In this document: positions 27,701 through 42,700 of the stretch, piece after piece
How the letters are laid out: each line of letters begins with the position of its first letter
How positions within the stretch are numbered: the stretch's first letter is position 1
Source: Lamellibrachia columna
Taxonomy: Eukaryota; Annelida; Polychaeta; Sabellida; Siboglinidae
Length of the DNA stretch: 64,000 nucleotides
Assembly (NCBI GenBank): GCA_963662155.1
Contig: OY759263.1
Coordinates: 28,436,023 to 28,500,022 of the forward strand
Direction of reading: 5' to 3'
Translations under genes and position numbers: made by a program
The notes under the pieces: generated by a model
Told to the model about the DNA's origin: nothing
What the model saw: the letters and a program-made list of their open reading frames with translations, nothing else
Databases searched by the model: none

Positions 27701-30700
27701 TGACCACGTGGTAACATCCGCAGCTGTGGTTGTTGCTGAAAAAAAATACTTAAAATAGAGCTAAGCATTTAGTAGATGCCGGAATTAAATTATTTTCTGT
27801 AATGACAGTTATATTGGTAAAGAAGTCTCATTGCCTACCCATCAAAATTACACTTATTTTTTAAACAGAAATGACAGTCATTTACCTTCGCTCGTTGTCT
27901 CAACAGATTGCGTCGTTCCTTCGATTGTACTTGTTTCAACTGACTCTGTATTCGCTGCCGACGACAAGCTATCCGTCGATTCCGTTGTTTCCACAGGGGC
28001 TGTAGTGGATCCTGCCAGAAGAATATCATGTCAAATGCATTCATTGGTTTGAACGAAAACTTTTTTTAACAACACATTGAACATCCATATATATAAATGG
28101 AATAACATTGAACATTATGCTGATTCATCAATGTTATGTGATTTGTTTCCAAGCTACAATTTTCGCTTATGCTTCATCAAACCTCATGTATTCATTTTGA
28201 AATATGAAACAACGAATACGATTGATATTTTCAATACAACTTTATATTTTAAAATAGCTGCAAAGCACTCCTTCTGTTTTCTTCGTGTGGTATCAAAGAT
28301 AGAGCTATATCATTTCTATATTTCCAAAATGACAACTGGAAAGGGATACACATAACTGCATTTGTAAACATTCGGTCGGTGTTACCTGAAGCAGTCGTAC
28401 TTTCTATCTCGAGAGTAGTAGTATCCAATGATGCAGTAGTAGAAGACGTCGCTGAAGTAGTGTCTTCCTCGGTAATTATCCCTTCTACTACCGTACTTGC
28501 TACAGTTGCTGAATAATCAAAATTAAAAAATAAATTACAAATATCATAGTTATATTATATTTATTTTCTATTTGTTATAATTAATATCAATCGTTCCATA
28601 TGTACAACAAATTAGCAGTTTCGTAGTTTTTTCAATTAGGTAATAAAATATTAATAACGGACGAATAGATAAAACGATTATTTGAGATAAAACTTGTACC
28701 TTCGCTAGTTGTTTCGACGAAAGATGTTGTTCCTTCGACTGTTGTTTGTGCAGCTGTTCCAGTGGTCTCTGTCGAAATTATTGTTTCGGTTGACCCCGTG
28801 GTAACATCCGCAGCTGTGGTTGTTACTGAAAACAAATACTTGAAATAGAGCTAAGCATTTAGTAGATTCCGGTATTAAATTATTTTCTGTAATGACAGTT
28901 ATATTGGTAAACAAGTCACATTGCCTACCCATCAAAATTACACTTATTGTTTAATCAGAAATGACAGTCATTTACCTTCGCTCGTTGTCTCAACGGATTG
29001 CGTCGTTCCTTCGATTGTACTTGTTTCAACTGACTCTGTAGTCGCTGCCGACGACAAGCTATCCGTCGATTCCGTGGTTTCCACAGGGGCTGTGGTGGAT
29101 CCTGCCAGAAGAACATCATGTCAAATGCATTCATTGGTTTGAACGAAGACTTTTTTAACAACACATTGAACATCCATATATATAAATGGAATAACATTGA
29201 ACATTATGCTGATTCATCAATGTTATGTGATTTGTTTCCAAGCTACAATTTTCGCTTTTGCATTATCAAACCTCATGTATTCATTTTTAAATATGAAACA
29301 ACGAATGCGATTGATATTTTCAGTACACCTTTATATTTTAAAATAGCTGCAAAGCACTCCTTCTGTTTTCTTCGTGTGGTATCAAAGATAGAGCTATATC
29401 ATTTCTATATTTCCAAAATTACAACTGGAAAGGGATACACATAACTGCATTTGTAAACATTCGGTCGGTGTTACCTGAAGCAGTCGTACTTTCTATCTCG
29501 AGAGTAGTAGTATCCAATGATGCAGTAGTAGAAGACGTCGCTGAAGTAGTGTCTTCCTCTGTAGTTTTCCCTTCTACTTTCGTACTTGCTACAGTTGGTG
29601 AATAGTCAAAATTCAACAATAAATTACAAATATCAGAGTTATAGTATATTTATTTTCTATTTAGTATAATTAATATCAATCGTTCCATATGTTCAACAAA
29701 TTAGCCGTTTCTTAGATATTTCAATTGGGTAATAAAAAATTAATAACGGACGAATAGATAAAACGATTAGTTGAGATCATTCTTGTACCTTCGCTAGTTG
29801 TTTCGACGAAAGATGTTGTTCCTTCGATTGTTGTTTGTGCAGCTGTTCCAGTGGTCCCTGTCGAAGTTATTGTTTCGGTAGACTCCGTGGTAACATCCAC
29901 AGCTGTGGTTGTTGCTGAAAAAAAAATAATTGAAATAGAGCTAAGCATTTAGTAGATGCAGGAATTAAATTATTTCTCTAATGACAGTTATATTGGAAAA
30001 CAAGTCACATTGCCTACCCTTCAAAATTACACTCATTGTTTAAACAGAAATGACAGTCATTTACCTTCGCTCGTTGTCTCAACGGATGGCGTCGTTCCTT
30101 CAAATGTACTTGTTTCAACAGACTCTCTTGTCGCTGCCGACGACAAGCTATCCGTCGATTCCGTGGTTTCCACAGGGGCTGTGGTGGATCCTGCCAAAAG
30201 AATATCATGTCAAATGCATTCATTGGTTTGAACAAGACATTGTTTTAACAAAACATTGAACATCCATAAATATATAAATGGAATAACATTGAACATTATG
30301 CTAATTCATAAATGTTATGTGATTTGCTTCCAAGCTACAAGTTGCGCTTTTGCATTATCAAACCTCATGTATTAATTTTGATATATGAAACATCGAATAT
30401 GATTGATATTTTCAATACAACTTTATATTTTAAAATAGTTGCATAGCACTCCTTCTGTTTTCATCGTGTGGTATCAAAGATAGAGCTATATCATTTCTAT
30501 ATTTCAAAATGAAATCTGGAAAGGGATACACATAATTGCATTTGTAAACATTCGGTCGGTGTTACCTGAAGCAGTCGTACTTTCTATCTCGAGAGTAGTA
30601 GTATCCAATGATGCAGTAGTAGAAGACGTCGCTGAAGTAGTGTCTTCCTCGGTAATTATCCCTTCTACTACCGTACTTGCTACAGTTGCTGAATAATCAA

Positions 30701-33700
30701 AATAAAAAAATAAATTACAAATATCATAGTTATATTATATTTATTTTCTATTTGTTATAATTAATATGAATCGTTCCATATGTACAACAAATTAGCAGTT
30801 TCGTAGTTTTTTCAATTAGGTAATAAAATATTAATAACGGACGAATAGATAAAACGATTATTTGAGATAAAACTTGTACCTTCGCTAGTTGTTTCGACGA
30901 AAGATGTTGTTCCTTCGACTGTTGTTTGTGCAGCTGTTCCAGTGGTCTCTGTCGAAATTATTGTTTCGGTTGACCCCGTGGTAACATCCGCAGCTGTGGT
31001 TGTTACTGAAAACAAATACTTGAAATAGAGCTAAGCATTTAGTAGATTCCGGTATTAAATTATTTTCTGTAATGACAGTTATATTGGTAAACAAGTCACA
31101 TTGCCTACCCATCAAAATTACACTTATTGTTTAAACAGAAATGACAATCATTTACCTTCGCTCGTTGTCTCAACGGATTGCGTCGTTCCTTCGATTGTAC
31201 TTGTTTCAACTGACTCTGTAGTCGCTGCCGACGACAAGCTATCCGTCGATTCCGTGGTTTCCACAGGGGCTGTGGTGGATCCTGCCAGAAGAACATCATG
31301 TCAAATGCATTCATTGGTTTGAACGAAGACTTTTTTAACAACACATTGAACATCCATATATATAAATGGAATAACATTGAACATTATGCTGATTCATCAA
31401 TGTTATGTGATTTGTTTCCAAGCTACAATTTTCGCTTTTGCATTATCAAACCTCATGTATTCATTTTTAAATATGAAACAACGAATGCGATTGATATTTT
31501 CAGTACACCTTTATATTTTAAAATAGCTGCAAAGCACTCCTTCTGTTTTCATCGTGTGGTATCAAAGATAGAGCTATATCATTTCTATATTTCAAAATGA
31601 AATCTGGAAAGGGATACACATAATTGCATATGTAAACATTCGGTCGGTGTTACCTGAAGCAGTCGTACTTTCTATCTCGAGAGTAGTAGTATCCAATGAT
31701 GCAGTAGTAGAAGACGTCGCTGAAGTAGTGTCTTCCACGGTAGTTTTCCCTTCTACTACCGTACTTGCTACAGTTGCTGAATAATCAAAATTAAAAAATA
31801 AATTACAAATATCATAGTTATATTATATTTTTTTTTGTATTTGTTATAATTAATATCAATCGTTCCATATGTACAACAAATTAGCAGTTTCGTAGTTTTT
31901 TCAATTAGGTAATAAAATATTAATAACGGACGAATAGATGAAACGATTATTTGAGATCAAACTTATACCTTCGCTAGTTGTTTCGACGAAAGATGTTGTT
32001 CCTTCGACTGTTGTTTGTGCAGCTGTTCCAGTGGTCTCTGTCGAAATTATTGTTTCGGTTGACCCCGTGGTAACATCCGCAGCTGTGGTTGTTGCTGAAA
32101 AAAAATACTTAAAATAGAGCTAAGCATTTAGTAGATGCCGGAATTAAATTATTTTCTGTAATGACAGTTATATTGGTAAAGAAGTCTCATTGCCTACCCA
32201 TCAAAATTACACTTATTTTTTAAACAGAAATGACAGTCATTTACCTTCGCTCGATGTCTCAACAGATTGCGTCGTTCCTTCGATTGTACTTGTTTCAACT
32301 GACTCTGTAGTCGCTGCCGACGACAAGCTATCCGTCGATTCCGTTGTTTCCACAGGGGCTGTGGTGGATCCTGCCAGAAGAATATCATGTCAAATGCATT
32401 CATTGGTTTGAACGAAGACTTTTTTTAACAACACATTGAACATCCATATATATAAATGGAATAACATTGAACATTATGCTGATTCATCAATGTTATGTGA
32501 TTTGTTTCCAAGCTACAATTTTCGCTTATGCTTCATCAAACCTCATGTATTCATTTTGAAATATGAAACAACGAATACAATTGATATTTTCAATACAACT
32601 TTATATTTTAAAATAGCTGCAAAGCACTCCTTCTGTTTTCTTCGTGTGGTATCAAAGATAGAGCTATATCATTTCTATATTTCCAAAATGACAACTGGAA
32701 AGGGATACACATAACTGCATTTGTAAACATTCGGTCGGTGTTACCTGAAGCAGTCGTACTTTCTATCTCGAGAGTAGTAATATCCAATGATGCAGTAGTA
32801 GAAGACGTCGCTGAAGTAGTGTCTTCCTCGGTAGTTTTCCCTTCTACTTTCGTACTTGCTACAGTTGGTGAATAGTCAAAATTCAACAATAAATTACAAA
32901 TATCAGAGTTATAGTATATTTATTTTCTATTTATTATAATTAATATCAATCGTTCCATATGTTCAACAAATTAGCAGTTTCGTAGATATTTCAATTGGGT
33001 AATAAAATATTAATAACGGACGAATAGATAAAACGATTAGTTGAGATCATTCTTGTACCTTCGCTAGTTGTTTCGACGAAAGATGTTGTTCCTTCGATTG
33101 TTGTTTGTGCAGCTGTTCCAGTGGTCTCTTTCGAAATTATTGTTTCGGATGACCCCGTGGTAACATCCGCAGCTGTGGTTGTTGCTGAAAAAAAATTATT
33201 TGAAATAGAACTAAGCATTTAGTAGATGCAGGAATTAAATTATTTTCTGTAATGACATTTATATTGGTAAAGAAGTCTCATTGCCTACCCATCAAAATTA
33301 CACTTATTTTTTAAACAGAAATGACAGTCATTTACCTTCGCTCGTTGTCTCAACAGATTGCGTTGTTCCTTCGATTGTACTTGTTTCAACTGACTCTGTA
33401 GTCGCTGCCGACGACAAGCTATCCGTCGATTCCGTTGTTTCCACAGGGGCTGTGGTGGATCCTGCCAGAAGAATATCATGTCAAATGCATTCATTGGTTT
33501 GAACGAAGACTTTTTTTAACAACACATTGAACATCCATATATATAAATGGAATAACATTGAACATTATGCTGATTCATCAATGTTATGTGATTTGTTTCC
33601 AAGCTACAATTTTCGCTTATGCTTTATCAAACCTCATGTATTCATTTTGAAATATGAAACAACGAATACGATTGATATTTTCAATACAACTATATATTTT

Positions 33701-36700
33701 AAAATAGCTGCAAAGCACTCCTTCTGTTTTCTTCGTGTGGTGTCAAAGATAGAGCTATATCATTTCTATATTTCCAAAATGACAACTGGAAAGGGATACA
33801 CATAACTGCATTTGTAAACATTCGGTCGGTGTTACCTGAAGCAGTCGTACTTTCTATCTCGAGAGTAGTAGTATCCAATGATGCAGTAGTAGAAGACGTC
33901 GCTGAAGTAGTGTCTTCCTCGGTAATTTTCCCTTCTACTACCGTACTTGCTACAGTTGGTGAATAGTCAAAATTCAATAATGAATTACAAATATCCGAGT
34001 TATAATATATTTATTTTCTATTTATTATAATTAATATAAATCGTTCCATATGTTCAACAAATTACCAGTTTCGTAGATATTTCAATTGGGTAATAAAATA
34101 TTAGTAACGGGCGAATAGATAAAACGATTAGTTGAAATCATTCTTTTACCTTCGCTAGTTGTTTCGACGAAAGATGTTATACCTTCGATTGTTGTTTGTG
34201 CAGCTGTTCCAGTGGTCTCTGTCGAAGTTATTGTTTCGGTAGACTCCGTGGTAACATCCACAGCTGTGGTTGTTGCAGAAAAAAAAATACTTGAAATAGA
34301 GCTAAGCATTTAGTAGATGCAGGAATTAAATTATTTTCTCTAATGACAGTTATATTGGAAAACAAGTCACATTGCCTACCCTTCAAAATTACACTCATTG
34401 TTTAAACAGAAATGACAGTCATTTACCTTCGCTCGTTGTCTCAACGGATGGCGTCGTTCCTTCAATTGTACTTGTTTCAACAGACTCTCTAGACGCTGCC
34501 GACGACAAGCTATCCGTCGATTCCGTGGTTTCCACAGGGGCTGTGGTGGATCCTGCCAAAAGAATATCATGTCAAATGCATTCATTGGTTTGAACAAGAC
34601 ATTGTTTTAACAAAACATTGAACATCCATATATATATAAATGGAATAACATTGAACATTATGCTAATTCATAAATGTTATGTGATTTGCTTCCAAGCTAC
34701 AAGTTGCGCTTTTGCATTATCAAACCTCATGTATTAATTTTGATATATGAAACATCGAATATGATTGATATTTTCAATACAACTTTATATTTTAAAATAG
34801 TTGCATAGCACTCCTTCTGTTTTCATCGTGTGGTATCAAAGATAGAGCTATATCATTTCTATATTTCAAAATGAAATCTGGAAAGGGATACACATAATTG
34901 CATTTGTAAACATTCGGTCGGTGTTACCTGAAGCAGTCGTACTTTCTATCTCGAGAGTAGTAGTATCCAATGATGCAGTAGTAGAAGACGTCGCTGAAGT
35001 AGTGTCTTCCACGGTAGTTTTCCCTTCTACTACCGTACTTGCTACAGTTGCTGAATAATCAAAATTAAAAAATAAATTACAAATATCATAGTTATATTAT
35101 TTTTTTTTTTGTATTTGTTATAATTAATATCAATCGTTCCATATGTACAACAAATTAGCAGTTTCGTAGTTTTTTCAATTAGGTAATAAAATATTAATAA
35201 CGGACGAATAGATGAAACGATTATTTGAGATCAAACTTATACCTTCGCTAGTTGTTTCGACGAAAGATGTTGTTCCTTCGACTGTTGTTTGTGCAGCTGT
35301 TCCAGTGGTCTCTGTCGAAATTATTGTTTCGGTTGACCCCGTGGTAACATCCGCAGCTGTGGTTGTTGCTGAAAAAAAATACTTAAAATAGAGCTAAGCA
35401 TTTAGTAGATGCCGGAATTAAATTATTTTCTGTAATGACAGTTATATTGGTAAAGAAGTCTCATTGCCTACCCATCAAAATTACACTTATTTTTTAAACA
35501 GAAATGACAGTCATTTACCTTCGCTCGTTGTCTCAACAAATTGCGTCGTTCCTTCGATTGTACTTGTTTCAACTGACTCTGTAGTCGCTGCCGACGACAA
35601 GCTATCCGTCGATTCCGTTGTTTCCACAGGGGCTGTGGTGGATCCTGCCAGAAGAATATCATGTCAAATGCATTCATTGGTTTGAACGAAGACTTTTTTT
35701 AACAACACATTGAACATCCATATATATAAATGGAATAACATTGAACATTATGCTGATTCATCAATGTTATGTGATTTGTTTCCAAGCTACAATTTTCGCT
35801 TATGCTTCATCAAACCTCATGTATTCATTTTGAAATATGAAACAACGAATACGATTGATATTTTCAATACAACTTTATATTTTAAAATAGCTGCAAAGCA
35901 CTCCTTCTGTTTTCTTCGTGTGGTATCAAAGATAGAGCTATATCATTTCTATATTTCCAAAATGACAACTGGAAAGGGATACACATAACTGCATTTGTAA
36001 ACATTCGGTCGGTGTTACCTGAAGCAGTCGTACTTTCTATCTCGAGAGTAGTAGTATCCAATGATGCAGTAGTAGAAGACGTCGCTGAAGTAGTGTCTTC
36101 CTCGGTAATTTTCCCTTCTACTACCGTACTTGCTACAGTTGGTGAATAGTCAAAATTCAATAATAAATTACAAATATCAGAGTTATAATATATTTATTTT
36201 CTATTTATTATAATTAATATCAATTGTTCCATATGTTCAACAAATTACCAGTTTCGTAGATATTTCAATTGGGTAATAAAATATTAGTAACGGCCGAATA
36301 GATAAAACGATTAGTTGAGATCATTCTTGTACCTTCGCTAGTTGTTTCGATGAAAGATGTTGTTCCTTCGATTGTTGTTTGTGCAGCTATTCCAGTGGTC
36401 TCTGTCGAAGTTATTGTTTCGGTTGACCCCGTGGTAACATCCGCAGCTGTGGTTGTTGCTGATAAAAAATTATTTGAAATAGAACTAAGCATTTAGTAGA
36501 TGCAGGAATTAAATTATTTTCTGTAATGACATTTATATTGGTAAAGAAGTCTCATTGCCTACGCATCAAAATTACACTTATTTTTTAAACAGAAATGACA
36601 GTCATTTACCTTCGCTCGTTGTCTCAACAGATTGCGTCGATCCTTCGATTGTACTTGTTTCAACTGACTCTGTAGTCGCTGCCGACGACATGCTATCCGT

Positions 36701-39700
36701 CGATTCCGTTGTTTCCACAGGGGCAGTGGTGGATCCTGCCAAAAGAATATCATGTCAAATGCTTTCATTGGTTTGAACGAAGACTTTTTTAACAACACAT
36801 TGAACATCCATATATATAAATGGAATAACATTGAACATTATGCTGATTCATCAATGTTATGTGATTTGTTTCCAAGCTACAATTTTCGCTTTTGCATTAT
36901 CAAACCTCATGTATTCATTTTTAAATATGAAACAACGAATGCGATTGATATTTTCAGTACACCTTTATATTTTAAAATAGCTGCAAAGCACTCCTTCTGT
37001 TTTCTTCGTGTGGTATCAAAGATAGAGCTATATCATTTCTATATTTCCAAATTTACAACTGGAAAGGGATACACATAACTGCATTTGTAAACATTCGGTC
37101 GGTGTTACCTGAAGCAGTCGTACTTTCTATCTCGAGAGTAGTAGTATCCAATGATGCAGTAGTAGAAGACATCGCTGAAGTAGTGTCTTCCTCGGTAGTT
37201 TTCCCTTCTACTTTCGTACTTGCTACAGTTGGTGAATAGTCAAAATTCAACAATAAATTACAAATATCAGAGTTATAGTATATTTATTTTCTATTTATTA
37301 TAATTAATATCAATCGTTCCATATATTCAACAAATTACCAGTTTCGTAGATATTTCAATTGGGTAATAAAATATTAGTAACGGGCGAATAGATAAAACGA
37401 TTAGTTGAGCTCATTCTTGTACCTTCGCTAGTTGTTTCGACGAAAGATGTTATACCTTCGATTGTTGTTTGTGCAGCTGTTCCAGTTGTCTCTGTCGAAG
37501 TTATTGTTTCGGTAGACTCCGTGGTAACATCCACAGCTGTGGTTATTGCAGGAAAAAAAATACTTGAAATAGAGCTAAGCATTTAGTAGATGCAGGAATT
37601 AAATTATTTTCTCTAATGACAGTTATATTGGAAAAAAAGTCACATTGCCTACCCTTCAAAATTACACTTATTGTTTAAACAGAAATGACAGTCATTTACC
37701 TTCGCTCGTTGTCTCAACGGATTTCGTCGTTCCTTCGATTGCACTTGTTTCAACTGACTCTGTAGTCGCTGCCGACGACAAGCTATCCGTCGATTCCGTT
37801 GTTTCCACAGGGGCTGTGTTGGATTCTGCCAGAAGAATATCATGTCAAATGCATTCATTGGTTTGAAAGAAGACTTTTTTTAACAACACATTGAACATCC
37901 ATATATATAAATGGAATAACATTGAACATTATGCTCATTCATCAATGTTATGTGATTTGTTTCCAAGCTACAATTTTCGCTTTTGCATTATCAAACCTCA
38001 TGTATTCATTTTAAAATTTGAAACAACGAATGCGATTGATATTTTCAGTACACCTTTATATTTTAAAATAGCTGCAAAGCACTCCTTCTGTTTTCTTCGT
38101 GTGGTATCAAAGATAGAGCTATATCATTTCTATATTTCCAAAATGACAACTGGAAAGGGATACACATAACTGCATTTGTAAACATTTGGTCGGTGTTACC
38201 TGAAACAGTCGTACTTTCTTTCTCGAGAGTAGTAGTATCCAATGATGCAGCAGTAGAAGAAGTCGCTGAAGTAGTGTCTTCCTCGGTAGTTTTCCCTTCT
38301 ACTTCCGTACTTGCTACAGTTGGTGAATAGTCAAAATAAAAAAATAAATTACAAATATCATAGTTATAATATATTTATTGTCTATTTATTATAATTAATA
38401 TCAATCGTTCCATATGTTCAACAAATTAGTAGTTTCGTAGGTGTTTCATTTAGGTAATAAAATATTAATAACGGACGAATAGATAAAACGATTATTTGAG
38501 ATAAAACTTGTACCTTCGCTAGTTGTTTCGACGAAAGATGTTGTTCCTTCGACTGTTGTATGTGCAGCTGTTCCAGTGGTCTCTGTCGAAATTATTGTTT
38601 TGGTTGACCCCGTGGTAACATCCGCAGCTGTGGTTGTTACTGAAAACAAATACTTGAAATAGAGCTAAGCATTTAGTAGATTCCGGAATTAAATTATTTT
38701 CTGTAATGACAGTTATATTGGTAAACAAGTCACATTGCCTACCCATCAAAATTACACTTATTGTTTAAACAGAAATGACAGTCATTTACCTTCGCTCGTT
38801 GTCTCAACGGATTGCGTCGTTCCTTCGATTGTACTTGTTTCAACTGACTCTGTAGTCGCTGCCGACGACAAGCTATCCGTCGATTCCGTGGTTTCCACAG
38901 GGGCTGTGGTGGATCCTGCCAGAAGAACATCATGTCAAATGCATTCATTGGTTTGAACGAAGACTTTTTTAACAACACATTGAACATCCATATATATAAA
39001 TGGAATAACATTGAACATTATGCTGATTCATCAATGTTATGTGATTTGTTTCCAAGCTACAATTTTCGCTTTTGCATTATCAAACCTCATGTATTCATTT
39101 TTAAATATGAAACAACGAAAGCGATTGATATTTTCAGTACACCTTTATATTTTAAAATAGCTGCAAAGCACTCCTTCTGTTTTCTTCGTGTGGTATCAAA
39201 GATAGAGCTATATCATTTCTATATTTCCAAAATTACAACTGGAAAGGGATACACATAACTGCATTTGTAAACATTCGGTCGGTGTTACCTGAAGCAGTAG
39301 TACTTTCTATCTCGAGAGTAGTAGTATCCAATGATGCAGTAGTAGAAGACGTCGCTGAAGTAGTGTCTTCCTCGGTAGTTTTCCCTTCTACTTTCGTACT
39401 TGCTACAGTTGGTGAATAGTCAAAATTCAACAATAAATTACAAATATCAGAGTTATAGTATATTTATTTTCTATTTAGTATAATTAATATCAATCGTTCC
39501 ATATGTTCAACAAATTAGCCGTTTCGTAGATATTTCAATTGGGTAATAAAAAATTAATAACGGACGAATAGATAAAACGATTAGTTGAGATCATTCTTGT
39601 ACCTTCGCTAGTTGTTTCGACGAAAGATGTTGTTCCTTCGATTGTTGTTTGTGCAGCTGTTCCAGTGGTCTCTGTCGAAGTTATTGTTTCGGTAGACTCC

Positions 39701-42700
39701 GTGGTAACATCCACAGCTGTGGTTGTTGCTGAAAAAAAAATAATTGAAATAGAGCTAAGCATTTAGTAGATGCAGGAATTAAATTATTTTCTCTAATGAC
39801 AGTTATATTGGAAAACAAGTCACATTGCCTACCCTTCAAAATTACACTCATTGTTTAAACAGAAATGACAGTCATTTACCTTCGCTCGTTGTCTCAACGG
39901 ATGGCGTCGTTCCTTCAATTGTACTTGTTTCAACAGACTCTCTAGTCGCTGCCGACGACAAGCTATCCGTCGATTCCGTGGTTTCCACAGGGGCTGTGGT
40001 GGATCCTGCCAAAAGAATATCATGTCAAATGCATTCATTGGTTTGAACAAGACATTGTTTTAACAAAACATTGAACATCCATATATATAAATGGAATAAC
40101 ATTGAACATTATGCTAATTCATAAATGTTATGTGATTTGCTTCCAAGCTACAAGTTGCGCTTTTGCATTATCAAACCTCATGTATTCATTTTGATATATG
40201 AAACATCGAATATGATTGATATTTTCAATACAACTTTATATTTTAAAATAGTTGCATAGCACTCCTTCTGTTTTCATCGTGTGGTATCAAAGATAGAGCT
40301 ATATCATTTCTATATTTCAAAATGAAATCTGGAAAGGGATACACATAATTGCATTTGTAAACATTCGGTCGGTGTTACCTGAAGCAGTCGTACTTTCTAT
40401 CTCGAGAGTAGTAGTATCCAATGATGCAGTAGTAGAAGACGTCGCTGAAGTAGTGTCTTCCACGGTAGTTTTCCCTTCTACTACCGTACTTGCTACAGTT
40501 GCTGAATAATCAAAATTAAAAAATAAATTACAAATATCATAGTTATATTATATTTATTTTTGTATTTGTTATAATTAATATCAATCGTTCCATATGTACA
40601 ACAAATTAGCAGTTTCGTAGTTTTTTCAATTAGGTAATAAAATATTAATAACGGACGAATAGATAAAACGATTAGTTGAGATCATTCTTGTACCTTCGCT
40701 AGTTGTTTCGACGAAAGATGTTATACCTTCGATTGTTGTTTGTGCAGCTATTCCAGTGGTCTCTGTCGAAGTTATTGTTTCGGTTGACCCCGTGGTAACA
40801 TCCGCAGCTGTGGTTGTTGCTGATAAAAAATTATTTGAAATAGAACTAAGCATTTAGTAGATGCAGGAATTAAATTATTTTCTGTAATGACATTTATATT
40901 GGTAAAGAAGTCTCATTGCCTACCCATCAAAATTACACTTATTTTTTAAACAGAAATGACAGTCATTTACCTTCGCTCGTTGTCTCAACAGATTGCGTCG
41001 ATCCTTCGATTGTACTTGTTTCAACTGACTCTGTAGTCGCTGCCGACGACAAGCTATCCGTCGATTCCGTTGTTTCCACAGGGGCAGTGGTGGATCCTGC
41101 CAGAAGAATATCATGTCAAATGCTTTCATTGGTTTGAACGAAGACTTTTTTTAACAACACATTGAACATCCATATATATAAATGGAATAACATTGAACAT
41201 TATGCTGATTCATCAATGTTATGTGATTTGTTTCCAAGCTACAATTTTCGCTTTTGCATTATCAAACCTCATGTATTCATTTTTAAATATGAAACAACGA
41301 ATGCGATTGATATTTTCAGTACACCTTTATATTTTAAAATAGCTGCAAAGCACTCCTTCTGTTTTCTTCGTGTGGTATCAAAGATAGAGCTATATCATTT
41401 CTATATTTCCAAATTTACAACTGGAAAGGGATACACATAACTGCATTTGTAAACATTCGGTCGGTGTTACCTGAAGCAGTCGTACTTTCTATCTCGAGAG
41501 TAGTAGTATCCAATGATGCAGTAGTAGAAGACGTCGCTGAAGTAGTGTCTTCCTCTGTAGTTTTCCCTTCTACTTTCGTACTTGCTACAGTTGGTGAATA
41601 GTCAAAATTCAACAATAAATTACAAATATCAGAGTTATAGTATATTTATTTTCTATTTATTATAATTAATATCAATCGTTCCATATGTTCAACAAATTAG
41701 CAGTTTCGTAGATATTTCAATTGGGTAATAAAATATTAATAACGGACGAATAGATAAAACGATTAGTTGAGATCATTCTTGTACCTTCGCTAGTTGTTTC
41801 GACGAAAGATGTTGTTCCTTCGATTGTTGTTTGTGCAGCTGTTCCAGTGGTCTCTGTCGAAGTTATTGTTTCGGTAGACTCCGTGGTAACATCCACAGCT
41901 GTGGTTGTTGCTGAAAAAAAAATAATTGAAATAGAGCTAAGCATTTAGTAGATGCAGGAATTAAATTATTTTCTCTAATGACAGTTATATTGGAAAACAA
42001 GTCACATTGCCTACCCTTCAAAATTACACTCATTGTTTAAACAGAAATGACAGTCATTTACCTTCGCTCGTTGTCTCAACGGATGGCGTCGTTCCTTCAA
42101 TTGTACTTGTTTCAACAGACTCTGTAGTCGCTGCCGACGACAAGCTATCCGTCGATTCCGTGGTTTCCACAGGGGCTGTGGTGGATCCTGCCAAAAGAAT
42201 ATAATGTCAAATGCATTCATTGGTTTGAACAAGACATTGTTTTAACAAAACATTGAACATCCATATATATAAATGGAATAACATTGAACATTATGCTAAT
42301 TCATAAATGTTATGTGATTTGCTTCCAAGCTACAAGTTGCGCTTTTGCATTATCAAACCTCATGTATTAATTTTGATATATGAAACATCGAATATGATTG
42401 ATATTTTCAATACAACTTTATATTTTAAAATAGTTACATAGCACTCCTTCTGTTTTCATCGTGTGGTATCAAAGATAGAGCTATATCATTTCTATATTTC
42501 AAAATGAAATCTTGAAAGGGATACACATAATTGCATTTGTAAACATTCGGTCGGTGTTACCTGAAGCAGTCGTACTTTCTATCTCGAGAGTAGTAGTATC
42601 CAATGATGCAGTAGTAGAAGATGTCGCTGAAGTAGTGTCTTCCACGGTAGTTTTCCCTTCTACTACCGTACTTGCTACAGTTGCTGAATAATCAAAATTA

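Larger units (their letters stand above)
23249..31535. repeat. Higher-order trimer, 3,270 bp period, two copies plus a shortened third
   Basis: Units 22-24, 25-27 and 28-29 follow the same order of subtypes, and units 23 and 26 share a Trp codon in B and an Asn in C. The third copy lacks one monomer: unit 29 has the A exon and intron of a unit 26-like monomer joined to the B and C exons of a unit 27-like monomer. A one-monomer deletion by unequal exchange explains this. Confidence 0.8.
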
